A DNA stretch of 64,000 bases from Strigamia acuminata (taxonomy: Eukaryota > Arthropoda > Chilopoda > Geophilomorpha > Linotaeniidae). Both the position numbers and the translations under genes were made by a program. The stretch spans positions 9,300,001 through 9,364,000 of the forward strand of contig OX442322.1 in assembly GCA_949358305.1 (NCBI GenBank), read 5' to 3'. Each line of letters begins with the position of its first letter. Within the stretch, counting starts at the first letter, position 1. The notes beneath the pieces are model-generated. The model was not told the origin of the DNA. It saw only the letters and a program-made list of their open reading frames with translations, and did not search any database. Below, one piece after another: positions 45,220-56,328 of the stretch.

Positions 45220-45934
45220 TGTTGCAACTCGCCACTGCCGTGATGCGACGAGTTGTAACGCGGTGGGGAATTCTTGGCAAATTTCCCATAGGCCTATACT
45301 GAGAGGAGAAATGAGTTGACTTGAGTTTCTGCACTGGATCTTGTGGGGAGCTGCTCCAGGGAGTTTGGGGTTAAATTTCCCTACTCACACATGTTGGATG
45401 TTGAATAAAATAAACCTTTGTGTAGAAAAATCCAGATAATGCTTTTAATCATTTCAAAACATTAACATGGAGGCAAATTCAACTTAACTACATCTAATTC
45501 TTCATAACAAGAGTGTAACAACTTCATAACAACAACAATTCTATAGCAACAACAAACTCATGAGGCACCTAGTGACTAAATTCATAAATAACATAAGTTA
45601 AAGCTTGCATTGTGCCTCATAATAGAGATAAAATCAACTTAAAATTAACAGAAATCATTGGAAAACAAGACTAAAAATTCCTAAACCTTGACCTTGTCAT
45701 TCTAAGAGATAAAATACCTAACAAACATTGTCTTTACTGAAAATTGGCACACAAAAAAGACATGTAAAATTCCTATTACAACAGAAAAAGATTAGATATT
45801 TGCTAAATAAATAATACAATTATAAGACCAAAATTAGTAACTCTTCTTTACATTTTCGAACACATAAAATCAAACTACTATCAAATTGACGAGCAGTTGT
45901 GGTCTCTCTTTCCTCCTTTCTGTTGCTCGAAACA
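45220..45934 (-). repeat. TKE 5' LTR, 715 bp
   Basis: Same length as the 3' LTR and identical by eye. Confidence 0.93.
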
Positions 45935-45939
45935 GAAGG

Positions 45940-46475
45940 TATTGCAACTTTTCAACACTGCTCAGATCTGGGTCATTATGAACAGAAGTTTCAAAGTTGC
46001 TCTTAAACGTCTTGTATTTGATTATCTCCCCGTCAAACTTTACAGATTCAAGTTTGGGCAACTTGGAATTCTTGCGGAAAGAAGTCGAAGTATTCAGGAA
46101 TGTATTTGCACCGGAAACTGTAGACATGTTGAGTCTTCCTCCAAGGGTTGGAAGAGACCGCTTTGAAACCTCCCACCTTCTTCGGAGAAGTTCCACTCTC
46201 GTTTGTGATGATTCCAGTTTCTCGACACTCTCAAGGTAAAACGCGTGCTCACAGTAGACTTGAAGCTCGTTCAGGCCATTTACAACGCGTGTCTCTTTCA
46301 GATTCGCAGTAAGCAGAAGCGCTTCTAACTCTCCTGGATCGCTCGTCTTCTCCGACAAAGACAGCAAGTCGTTGAGAGATGAAAGTTGTGCTTCCCACCT
46401 GGTCTCTAGTATTTCAATTTGCTCCACAGTGAGTAAATCGCGTTCGGAAGTTTCTGTATCTCTATCTCTCTCCAT
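45940..46475 (-). pseudogene. BEL-T gag, N-terminal fragment
   Basis: About 178 codons from the gag ATG (46475) to the TKE insertion. It is nearly identical to BEL-S residues 1-178 and includes the start of the DUF1759-like region. Translation would run about 20 codons into TKE LTR and stop. Confidence 0.9.
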
Positions 46476-47384
46476 CTCAAATTCACGGCTGTAAATTATG
46501 AAACAGAAGATAATATTTTGAACAACAAAACACTTCGCTTTAAACTTAAAAAGAATATAACTTAAACTTTATACTTGAAAAGAATAAAATTCACAATCAT
46601 TCACTTTAAAAGAACAGAATTTTTCAAAGTTTTCTTGCCCAAACGACAAAAAACCTTGAAAATACACAAGAATATCGAGTGTTTTAGCAATCAAGGATGC
46701 CAAAACAAACGAGCGACCTTGATCACGTATTAAAAACGTGACTCAAAAAGTCCTGCACAAGTTTGAATTATTTCTGCGGTTCGTACGGAACGAATCACGC
46801 CAGAAAATCACTATCAGATTCACGACAATAACTGACAGCCCTTGCAATGAGAGACTGAACAGTTTCTAACTCCAAAAAATCTAAATCTCCCCTGGTTAAG
46901 CCAGTTATATGGAGATGCATGCACAAAATCAAGAAATCACTTGAAAAATTCACAATACAATACGCTTTCAGTGAATTTTCCCTCAAAACTAGCTTAGGAA
47001 AAAGCAAAAACAGCTTTGAAATACCCAATACAATACCCTCATGCAACCAAAATCTTAGAAATACAAGCACTGAATGCAAAACACAAGAATAAGCAATTAT
47101 TTCAGGGGCAAATCGGCTTTCCAGCACAGCGCGTTGTGTAATCCAAGATGTCGACCGAAGAATCTCGTTGCTTGCACAGAAATGTTCGTGATCGACGCCA
47201 AATAAATCCCCGTTGTGGCTGTTGCCACGTTGAACGACGACCATTCTAGCAGACGACGACTCACAGACGTAATTTCCGTCAATCGCACCAGACGCACGGT
47301 TGAACGTATCAAATGATGAACCGGAAAAAACCCACAAGAAGCAGACGAAATCCATGGTCACGTGCACCAAAAATTCTTATTCGA
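46476..47384 (-). other. BEL-T leader
   Basis: Counterpart of the BEL-S leader, with the variant box at 47123-47140 and a PBS (TGGTGCACGTGACCATGG on the minus strand) at about 47352-47369. Confidence 0.75.
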
Positions 47385-48853
47385 TGTTGCGGTCAGTCAA
47401 CAGGAACAGAGAAGAACTGAGATGTGGCGATTCGAAACTCCCGCCAACAAACTCAAACGATCGTATAGTGAAATTCGTACGTGTACCGTGTGGAAATGCA
47501 CTTGATTCGTCTCAAAATCTCCTGTTACATGAAGGTTTAACTGTTGGAAACACTTTTGCATGGTATCCAAGTGCTTGCTGATCCATTGGCCAGTCTGGGA
47601 AAAATGGTTTCCTACTCAGGACACATTGGAAATGGGTCAAAAGCAGAAAATACAAGAGTTAACATTAACACGACTATTTTAATCAAATATAAAATGGCAA
47701 CTCAATAATTACACATTATCAATCAAAAGGCACGCAACAAGCCAATTGTCGGCAATTTACAATAAAGAAATACCCCGTTGCCACGGAAACGGAGGAAATG
47801 CAATTTCAAGCAAAGACAACAAATTACGAGAAATGTATTAAAAATAATGTGTAATAGCTCAAAATGAGCACAAAAAACTCAGGAATAATAAAGTCTATCG
47901 TAACAACAAAATTCGTTAATCAAAACAATGAGAAAACAGCGAAAACAGTGATTGCTAGGCAGATAATTGGGCCTAACCAATCAAAGACAAGCAAAATGAC
48001 ATAATCATCAAGTTTGAATTCAAAGTCACACACAAAACCAAATAAGTAAAGATTTTGCATTGAAATACATTAAAACTAAATAGTACTAACACCAATTGAG
48101 ATATAAAAACAAAGCAACATGAAAGATTTACAAATCATCGGCAAAATCCAACATGGCGTCCGGTAAACTCTACATTGGCGGCAAAACACAAGGTTTGAAT
48201 TTCAACACAAGAAATAACTTATGTAAACACTTTGAAATAAGTAAATAAGTTCAGGAAATGTAATTCCCGCAAACAAGACACGTTTTAATGAAAGAACACT
48301 TGAAATCAACCGCAAACCGAACGAAACGATCTTGGACGGCAACGCACATGCGGGGTCCGTCACGATCGCTCGTAGCAGAAAAACGGCTGTTCCGGGACGA
48401 AATTAGAGTGCACGAATCAACAGATCACCCCCAAATTAGTCTAAAACAATGTCAAAAACAATTCTAACCATCAAAATTCCGTCCAAACGGAAGGTTAGAA
48501 GTTTGAACAAAAACCGAACTAGAACTTGAAATATGACGTCACGTCAATAACACTAGTGAACTGTTTAACGACAAATGCACCAAATTTCACCCGAAATCAC
48601 ACAAATTGATAGAAAATGAATAAAGTAACACAAAATCACGCAATAAACACTAGAAATAAATGCAATAAACAATGGAATATCACATTTCATCAAACATCAG
48701 TATCTGAAAGCACTAAAAACATTTTAATAATGCAAAAATCCTGTAAATAAAAACTGAAATGTTATGCAAAATAAAACACACTTTGGAAACATTTATTCAG
48801 ACACAAATTGGCAATAAAAGTAGTTTCTAAATTATTCCACGTTGTTTGCAACA
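47385..48853 (-). repeat. BEL-T 5' LTR, 1469 bp
   Basis: Nearly identical to the BEL-S LTRs. The right end, GTTTGCAACA at 48853, joins satellite starting GCAC. Confidence 0.93.
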
Positions 48854-49277
48854 GCACAAACACCACAAGTCCAATGTCTCTGAATGTTCAGAAATAGTGT
48901 TTAAACCTTAGTAGAAGCCTTCAATGTAAGTTTTAGCAACATCCAAGCAATGATTTGGGAGAATAGACTTTTGATCTCATCACAGTTGACTTAGCACAAA
49001 CACCAGAAGACCAATGTCTCTGAATGTTCAGAAATAGTGTTTAAACCTTAGTAGAAGCCTTCAATGTAAGTTTTAGCAACATCCAAGCAATGATTTGGGA
49101 GAATAGACTTTTGATCTCATCACAGTTGACTTAGCACAAACACCACAAGACCAATGTCTCTGAATGTTCAGAAATAGTGTTTAAACCTTAGTAGAAGGCT
49201 CCAATGTAAGTTTTAGCAACATCCAAGCAATGATTTGGGAGAATAGACTTTTGATCTCATCACAGTTGACTTAGCAC
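48854..49277. repeat. 140-bp satellite, left block (three units)
   Basis: Units start GCACAAACACC at 48854, 48994 and 49134, an exact 140-bp period with few differences, then GCAC at 49274-49277. The array resumes at 57850 after L2. No coding is seen. Confidence 0.93.
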
Positions 49278-50798
49278 TGTTGCGAGCAAGGACGCAACAA
49301 AAAGATTAGAAGACTCGCGTTTCACCTCTGAAAATGGTAGAAGATCTTTTTAATTTTAGTCCATAGTTTTGACCATGAGTTTGGGACATATCTGAGATGT
49401 CCAGTTGCCGGTTTTGACCGACGGTCGCATGCAGAGCAGACCTCGGCGGTTGTCGTGTTGTCGATCGCACCTGGAATTGGTCAGGGGATATGTCTTTGAT
49501 CGTTTTGTGGTTGTTTTAGTATTTGTTATTAGTTGTTTACCTCTGTTATTTGCTTTTGAGACGTTTTTGTGTTCGGTTCGGGTTCCAGTACACTTGTGAA
49601 TGAGCTGAGTGTATATTCTCAGCATAATCGCCATAGCATAGGTCAACTGGATTCAGGAAACTGTGTATTTATTAGTTTTAAAGAGGTTTTACATATTGTT
49701 TTGACGGTTGCTAACCTTTGCTGGATGTTTTAGTGTTTTGATGCTCATTGGAGACGTGGGACAGCAAGAAACAAACGGTTTTGGGTGTCCTTGGCATTTG
49801 AGTGCACATGAGCGCATTGGGATCGTGTTCGGGAGAGAGAGAGACCAGGAAACGCCTCGTTTGGCTTCCCTGCAACGTCCCCACACTGAGTTTGGAAGTC
49901 CCAGCGCTGTTGTCATGCCTTGGTCGACCCTGGAAGTCTGTTTGACTCGTTTCTGCTCTCATTCACGGCAGTTAGCAACTGCCTGGCCGCCATTTTGGAA
50001 AGGAGCGGTTCTCTTTGTGTTTGAGCACTGCTGGGAGATTTTCCTAGAACATAGCAAGCTGGGTAGCAATATTTATTTTAATACTTTGTGATTTTATAGA
50101 AGTGTTTTAACTGTACATTTGTTAATTTCACTTAACTTTACAAACAAGTGCAGAGATGAGTATTGAGGTAGGCTGCCTTGCCATTGGTTGTTAATCTTCT
50201 TTTTGCTTTGTTAATTGTTAAGTATATTTTAGATTGAGTTTTGCCTTGGTTTCATTGCTTTATTTTGTCTAAATTCTATTTATGTTTTAAGAACAAATGT
50301 ACATAGGTTTTAAGCTATTTTAGTTCAGATTGAATTACGCCATTGTTGCATCATTGCATTGTAGCTTGTTGTTGCTATGATTTAGTTGCTAGGCGCACTG
50401 TTGTTAGAGTAGGTTGCTAAAGAAGCAATAGTTGTTATCAGTTGTTAAGTATTAAAGCCAGTTGATGTTTTTCCTCCTTCTTTGGATAAATTATTCCTGG
50501 GTTTATTTTACTTCAATAAACAGGATGACTTGTGAGTAGAGAGCTTTGCCTGCTCTCCTCCTCCCTGGGAGCACAGAATTTCTACCCAGCAGCTAAAGAG
50601 GTTTTGCCAATCACTTCATCTAAATGCAGTTAGGCCTAGTTTCATGCAGTCAGGCCTAATCCTTCTTCAAGTTAGGCTTGGGCTCAGAGAAAGGATTTCA
50701 GCTTGTTTCATCAACCACTATACAGTCTCGGGCGGTTTCCAGAGTTTGGTGACCAATTCGCCAGTCCTCCCCTGTGAGATCCAAGGTTGTTTGCTACA
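49278..50798 (+). repeat. L2 5' LTR, 1521 bp
   Basis: Starts TGTTGCGAGC and ends GTTTGCTACA. It has a GGCCGCCATTTTGG motif at 49985-49998 and AATAAA at about 50515. The segment 50455-50735 differs strongly from L1 while both sides are nearly the same. Confidence 0.94.
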
Positions 50799-51015
50799 GG
50801 GAGCTGTTTTTTGGTACCGTGATTCCAGGATTTCGTGCACGTGTGTACAGCGCGCATGGAAAAGAGGTCATTTGGATGTTCAGCAAGTGATTCAAGTGGG
50901 TTGGTGCGTGCCAGTTGGTTCGTTTGTACGGCTGGTTCCGTGAGCGGCCGGCATCAAGTGCGCACGCCAGAGAGTCACGTGAGAGCGGCCATTGACGTCC
51001 TGAGTCTGCCAAGTC

Positions 51016-51034
51016 AAACACAACGCAATGTGCA
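51016..51034 (+). promoter_or_regulatory. Conserved leader box in L2
   Basis: AACACAACGCAATGTGCA, about 220 bp after the 5' LTR. Confidence 0.55.
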
Positions 51035-53589
51035 AGTTGAACAGCTACAGCCTGAAAGAAGAAGAACATTTAGTTGTTTATGCTTAGTGTTTTTGGTGGG
51101 CTGTTACTGGGTGATTGGTTGTGCCCTCTTGGGGGGAGGATAGTGTGTACATTTTTTTGCTTTGTAATTTTACTTTAAGTGCGTTTTGACTCCATTATAA
51201 CTGCTTTAAGCAGGGGAGTTTTTTCTTGTTTGACTTAAGTTAGTTTAAGTGTTGGCTCACCTGTTGTTGAGTTTACACAAGAGTCAGTCATGTTGGGCGG
51301 GACATTACAGTTGTCTTTGATTCTTAGAAGTTCCAATATGCGCTTTGTCATCAAGTGGTCGACAGTGAAGGGCGACGCAAGGTTTTGGTCTCATCAGGCG
51401 AGATGGAGATGCATGCAGCTGTGGTTTCCACACGTCAAGCACGATGATTCCACATCTGCACAGCGCCTGAACTGTCCAAGATGTAGGTTGACTGTTGGTT
51501 GGCGCAGACGGGCCAAGGGACAAGTCACCCAGCTGTACAGGAAGGTGGACGCTTGCCATCAGAGCAGAGGAGAAAGCAGCTTGTTTGGTCAAGTTTCGTC
51601 ATTGAAAGGGAGCCCACAGTTCGGGCCCAAGATCGAGAGTACAAGTCACAATGTTGAGAAAAAGAGTGCCAATCAGCAAAGACGAATCATATCACCAGCC
51701 AAGACAAGCTCAAGGAGCTGGACAATGGTTGCTTGACTGCAGCAAAGTTTCAAGCCAATTCGTCTTTTTTCTTTTGTTCTTTGTTAGTAGTTTAAGTAAA
51801 AGAATTTTGTTAAGTTTAAGAGTTGATTAAGTTTGTGCGGTCAGTTCTATTGTGAACTGCGAGGGTTTCGGACTGCTGCGGAGCCGCCAGGTTTGAGGCT
51901 TGTTGGAAAGAGGTCCCGCGCTCGTTTGCTTGGTTTTTTGGTTGTCGCAAGCGAGTGGTCGCTCCTTCTCCTTTAATACACTCAGCCTGCTATTTGGGTT
52001 GTGTGGGAGAGTGGAGGCGAAGGATTCCGCCTCAAAGGGCTGCCGTGTTTGTCCGACAACCTTTCAGTGGGCTGACCACCCGTAGAAGTGTTTTGAGTCT
52101 GTTTTGGGGAATTTCCGCGTTATTTCGCAGTTTTTAAGCAAGTTTTGGTGTGTGAGGTTTTTAGAATTACCTGTGCGTGGGTTGAGATAAGAGAAGCCAC
52201 ACTAGCTGTTTGGAAAGAGAAGGCGGAAAGTTAGAAATCAGTCCTCCATTCAGTTTCATTTTGTGATAAAAGGTTTTTTGAGAAGTTACTGCTAAGAATT
52301 TGTAGACGTTCCCACTGCCAGCTTGTTGTACCTTTAGTTTGTGATTGGAGTAAGCTCGTTTTTTCGGTTGTTTTTTGGGATTTAGGGCAGAACGACTGCT
52401 TTAAGCAAGCCAAATCTCGTTTTAGTGCGTCCACAATTTGGTTAAGATGTTTGGATACGTTACTGGGTTCGTCATTATTTTTCTTAGTGTAAACCTTTTA
52501 GTTATAAGTTAGTTTTCAGAGTTTTGGAGAAAATTGCTTGTTAAGTTCGCAGCCACCAAGCCTCTTTGCGAGGGCGCTTGTGGATCAGTTGGGTGGGTAC
52601 CCCCTTTTTGGAAAGTTAGTCACTGTATGGTGGGGCTTGTTCAGGGTGAAACGACCGCCCATTAGAGTCAGTCTTTCAAATTCGAGACAATTGATGATAG
52701 TAAGTGCAGTCTCCACCTTGCACATTGTGTGGTTGGAAGGGGTATAAGGGCGCTTAATTGATCAGATCAGGGTTGTAAGAGCATTTTTCGAGACTCCACA
52801 GTTGTAGAATTTAGATATTAGAGGTTAACAGTCTTTAAATTTATTTTTATTGAAAGTTGTCTCTATAAGAAATAGAAAGTTACATATTCGGGTTTTTTTG
52901 TGCGATTAGTTGACCTGCTTGTTCGAGCACCCATTTGGCACTAGGCCATTTGCGGTTGGCGGAGCAGAGTGCCGCATTGACGAATGGAACAATGGTTGGT
53001 CAGCAAAGCCAGCGAGAGAGGTAGTGTTTGAGGATGTTGTAGAATTTCATTTTTGGAAAGAGAAACTCAGCACTTCTCTCTCTTTTGAAGACTTGTTGTT
53101 CCTGCGGTTTAAGTTAAGATAGTTTTCCGAATTTGTTTCTTAGGGAATTTAGTTATAGCATAGTTAAGTAGTCCACTCACAATGGATTCCAGTGTTGTCC
53201 CACACTCAGTTCTTGGATACATTCTGGGACTGGGGTTCAAAGGGCCAAGGCCTATTGCCTTGCAGTCAGAGTGGCAGTAGGAGAAGAAAGAGGACAATAA
53301 GCCCCGTTGGTTCGGATTAAGGTTAGAAAGAGCCAAAGAGAGATAAGTCTTATTTGTCAAAACAGAAAAGAGAGGTTGTTGAAGTACGTCGATAGGGCGG
53401 GGCGTTCGTCAGTCAACCCTCAAATTCCCAAAGCAGCCTCGTGACGTTGCAATGTGTAACGTGATAAGCATGAGAGATCTCGTTACAAGAGTCGCGTTGG
53501 ATAGGGAATTAGCATTAACATGTGAGTGTTGAGTTAAGAGTCACTTGCATAGGTTCATTTTTGCACTGCTAACCAAAGTCAGTCGAACT

Positions 53590-53945
53590 GAACAATAGAA
53601 AAAGGGCTTTAGTCGGTTAACAGTTGGTCCGTCGAACCCCGAGTTGAAAAAAAAAAACGTTTAGTTGGTTAACGGTGGCCCAACAAACCCAAAGAAAAAG
53701 GCTTTAGTTGGTTAACGGTGGCCCAACAAACCCAAAGAAAAAGGCTTTAGTTGGTTAACGGTGGCCCAACAAACCCATAGAAAAAGCAATTAGAGAGTCT
53801 TAAGCGGATGATAGTTAAGTCCGTCAGACTTAAGCAATTAAGAGGTTTTTTAAGCGGATGATAGTTCAGTCAGTCAGGCTTAAGCGAATTGGAGGTTCTT
53901 AAGCAATTGATAGTTCAGTCTATCAGGCTTAAGCAAGCACTTTTG
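53590..53945 (+). repeat. Tandem-repeat blocks inside L2
   Basis: Reverse counterpart of the L1 blocks: three near-identical units with GTTAACGGTGGCCCAACAAA plus one diverged unit, then three to four units with TGATAGTTCAGTC and GCTTAAGC. Confidence 0.8.
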
Positions 53946-56328
53946 TGCAAGCATTAGGGTTAGTGAAAGGTTAGGAGCCCAGAAGCAGAGTTCTTTCACT
54001 TTCTCGGTTGTTCAAGGACAGGGTACACTCGCCCTTAGTGACAAGGTGCGAGTCCAACAACCTTGATGTGAGAAAGGGCCAGGGATTCTATATTCTTTTC
54101 TCTTTTATGCAGAGCCAGGCGCTCCTTTTTTAGGTTTAGTTTCGTATACTCACTCAGGGTGCATGGGGTAAAGTTCTTGAGGGTCCTCGTCAGTCGGGGC
54201 ATGGTTTCGGTCTCGCGGGGGATGGAACGGAACAGTTTTTTGAGCGTGTTGGTTCTCTGGTGGACACTCGTGTTATTGGACCCAATACACGAGGAGCTAA
54301 TCGGTTTTAGAGGGTGAACTTCATCACCATACTTTAATTCCTGTTGCTCACGTTCTCCTGAGCTTCTGAGCACTGTTCAACTTTCGGTCTTGTCCATTGC
54401 TCGTCCGAGATGGGCAGTAAACTTTGCCTTGGTACTTAGATTGTGCAAGGAAGTCTTCTCCTCCTTTGGATCCGGGTTTCTTTTTGCCTATGCATGAGAT
54501 TGAGTCAGTTAATTCGTCAGATGCGTCAAGCATTGGGAGATGTGCGATCAAAGTTGAGTGGATCGCAACTTGTTTTCACGCCCCCTCCTACCCAAAGTTT
54601 TGAGCAGAGAAGCACAAGTGTTTTTGGCGGAACACAGGTGCACAAGTTTTTTTTGGGGGTTCATGAGAGAAAAGGGCAGAGGTTAGAAATGAAGAGTAAG
54701 TCGTGATTTCGAGTCCCCTTGGGCTAGCTTCCAATAGGAGAACGTAGAGGCGACGATATAGTAGAAATTAGTAATTAGCCTTTTTTGTTAGTGTTTGATT
54801 TCGGAGCTTTTTGCGACGAGTCTGACGGTCACACGACCATGGGGTTGAGGTTAGTGGCGTATCAGATACTCGCGGAAGTCTTCTGAGATAAAAGCTTAGT
54901 TAGTCAAAGGTTAGTTAATTCATAGTTTATACTTTTAAAAGGTGGGTTTCTCTCACAAAGAAATTCACAGATGTTGTTTTTTTTCGACCTTTTCTGGCTC
55001 CGGCATTAGTGGTTTAAACGCCGTGGCAGCATTCTTCTTCTGTCGGGAGGAAAATGGGTTATGATAGGAAGGAAGGTTTAGCTGAGATGTTAGCCAGAGA
55101 GAAGGTCGAATGAGGAGAAAGCATTGAGGATAATTCGCGGTGTCAGGGGATACCCCTAGTTTTTCGTTAAAAAAAAGGAATTATGTGTTGTGCGCTCTTA
55201 GATTCAAATTTTTGGCTTGTCTTGTGTTAGTTTAGCAGAGCCCTGCTTGTAGTGGAAAAAAATTGAGAAAAGATTTTGTACTACTAGTCGGGTGGGGCAC
55301 GATTGAAGTTACTTGTCTTAAATTTAAGTGGCCGCTTCTCGTTGTGAGAGTTCTAGAGAGGTTTGAATGAAGATTTCACTAAGGGAGGGGTTTCGTTTTC
55401 TGCAATGTCAACAGGTAACTGTTTTTTAAAAAGTGAGCACAGTTTTCTTGATTTTTCAGGTGTAGTTAGACTGGGGGTGTGTTCTTTGACATTGCGCGTT
55501 ATTGGTTCCAATTGGTTTTTTGGTTCATTACACAGTTTAGTTTAGTTCTTTCTAGTTGAAGATATTTTAGTTTAAAGGAAATTGGGCACGAGTTTACCTT
55601 TGCGGTGAGTTGCCGCCTGATTGGACGGTCGATGGCTTGGCTGATTGTTTGTCATCAAGTCGTGAGTTGATCGCCTGTTTAGGTTGGTCGCTTGGTGTCC
55701 CAACGGTGAATTGGTTGTCTTTGTTTAGTTAGATAGGAATTTTCTTTAGCTTTCTGCGGCATTTTCGTTTCAGTTTGATGTCAACTTTGGCAGGCTTCCT
55801 GATTGGATCAATGGCTGAGCTCAGGTGCTTGCGTGCGTCGGTGTCTTTAGAAGCGAATTTTGTCTGAGGATTCAAACTACCTCTTAAAGGAAGTGTATGA
55901 GAAGTAGGTTTGTTAATTTAGCTTTAAGGTTATTCGTGGTTTAGTGGTGTCTTGTCTTTGACTGACCCCCTTGGTTGTGGGTCTCAGTTTCCCAAGGTTG
56001 ACTGCAGGTCAATCTTTATGGGAGAGACAAGCTCCTTTTTTTTTTGTGATTGTTAGTCGTTTCTTTGTATTACGGGTTGCAAGTTAGAGTTCTGTTATTT
56101 TGCAGTATGCCTAGGGTCTTCTCGTCTCAAGGGACCCGCTCCTGTTCGTGTTAATGTATTGTTAACAGAAGAGTCAATATATTTTCGTTTGGGAAAAGGG
56201 GTTCTATGATTCGTTGTGGATTCTTGCCAAAAGATATAGGCAAGGTGAAAGTCAAGCTGCTCGGTCTTTTCTTCTTGGGTGCGGTTCCTTCAGGGCGGCT
56301 GCTCTCTTCCTTTTTCGGCCGGGAGCGA

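Larger units (their letters stand above)
40253..45934 (-). mobile_element. TKE: BEL-derived non-autonomous element carrying a thymidine kinase
   Basis: 5682 bp with 715-bp LTRs at 40253-40967 (3') and 45220-45934 (5'), identical by eye. The GAAGG duplication lies at 40248-40252 and 45935-45939. The uninterrupted site is seen in BEL-S near 33299 (CCTTC on that strand). There is one long ORF (44050-41042), a leader of about 1.17 kb, and only 74 bp between the stop and the 3' LTR. RT, RNase H and integrase are absent, so movement would need enzymes from another element. The clean duplication and matched LTRs argue for a real, recent retrotransposition of the whole TK-bearing unit. Confidence 0.93.
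25423..48853 (-). mobile_element. BEL-T: BEL/Pao element carrying nested BEL-S and TKE
   Basis: Minus-strand element. The order along the element is 5' LTR 47385-48853, leader, gag start at 46475, TKE insertion, gag middle 40252-39551, BEL-S insertion, remainder of gag and pol 30379-26365, and a partial 3' LTR 26306-25423. The present 884 bp of 3' LTR corresponds exactly to 47970-48853 of the 5' LTR. The other 585 bp should continue beyond BEL-U, outside the window. Apart from the insertions the coding sequence has no stop and differs from BEL-S at only about a dozen visible residues. Confidence 0.88.
50799..56328 (+). other. L2 internal region, no gene seen
   Basis: PBS TGGTACCGTGATTCCAG at 50812-50828, leader box at 51016-51034, tandem repeats at 53590-53945, and a pyrimidine-rich end with TTTTTCGGCCGGGAGCGA at 56311-56328. 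Short open frames (148 codons at most) are not recognised. Confidence 0.8.

Noticed and set aside
49708-50091. 127-codon frame identical in four family L LTRs (also 7600-7983, 14633-15016, 56759-57142)
   Set aside because: The surrounding LTR DNA is just as identical, the opposite strand is open too, and no family is recognised. No evidence of coding.
51290-51736. 148-codon frame in L2 (and 13004-13450 in L1)
   Set aside because: Kept only because the whole element is nearly identical; the antisense frame is also open and there are no domain motifs.
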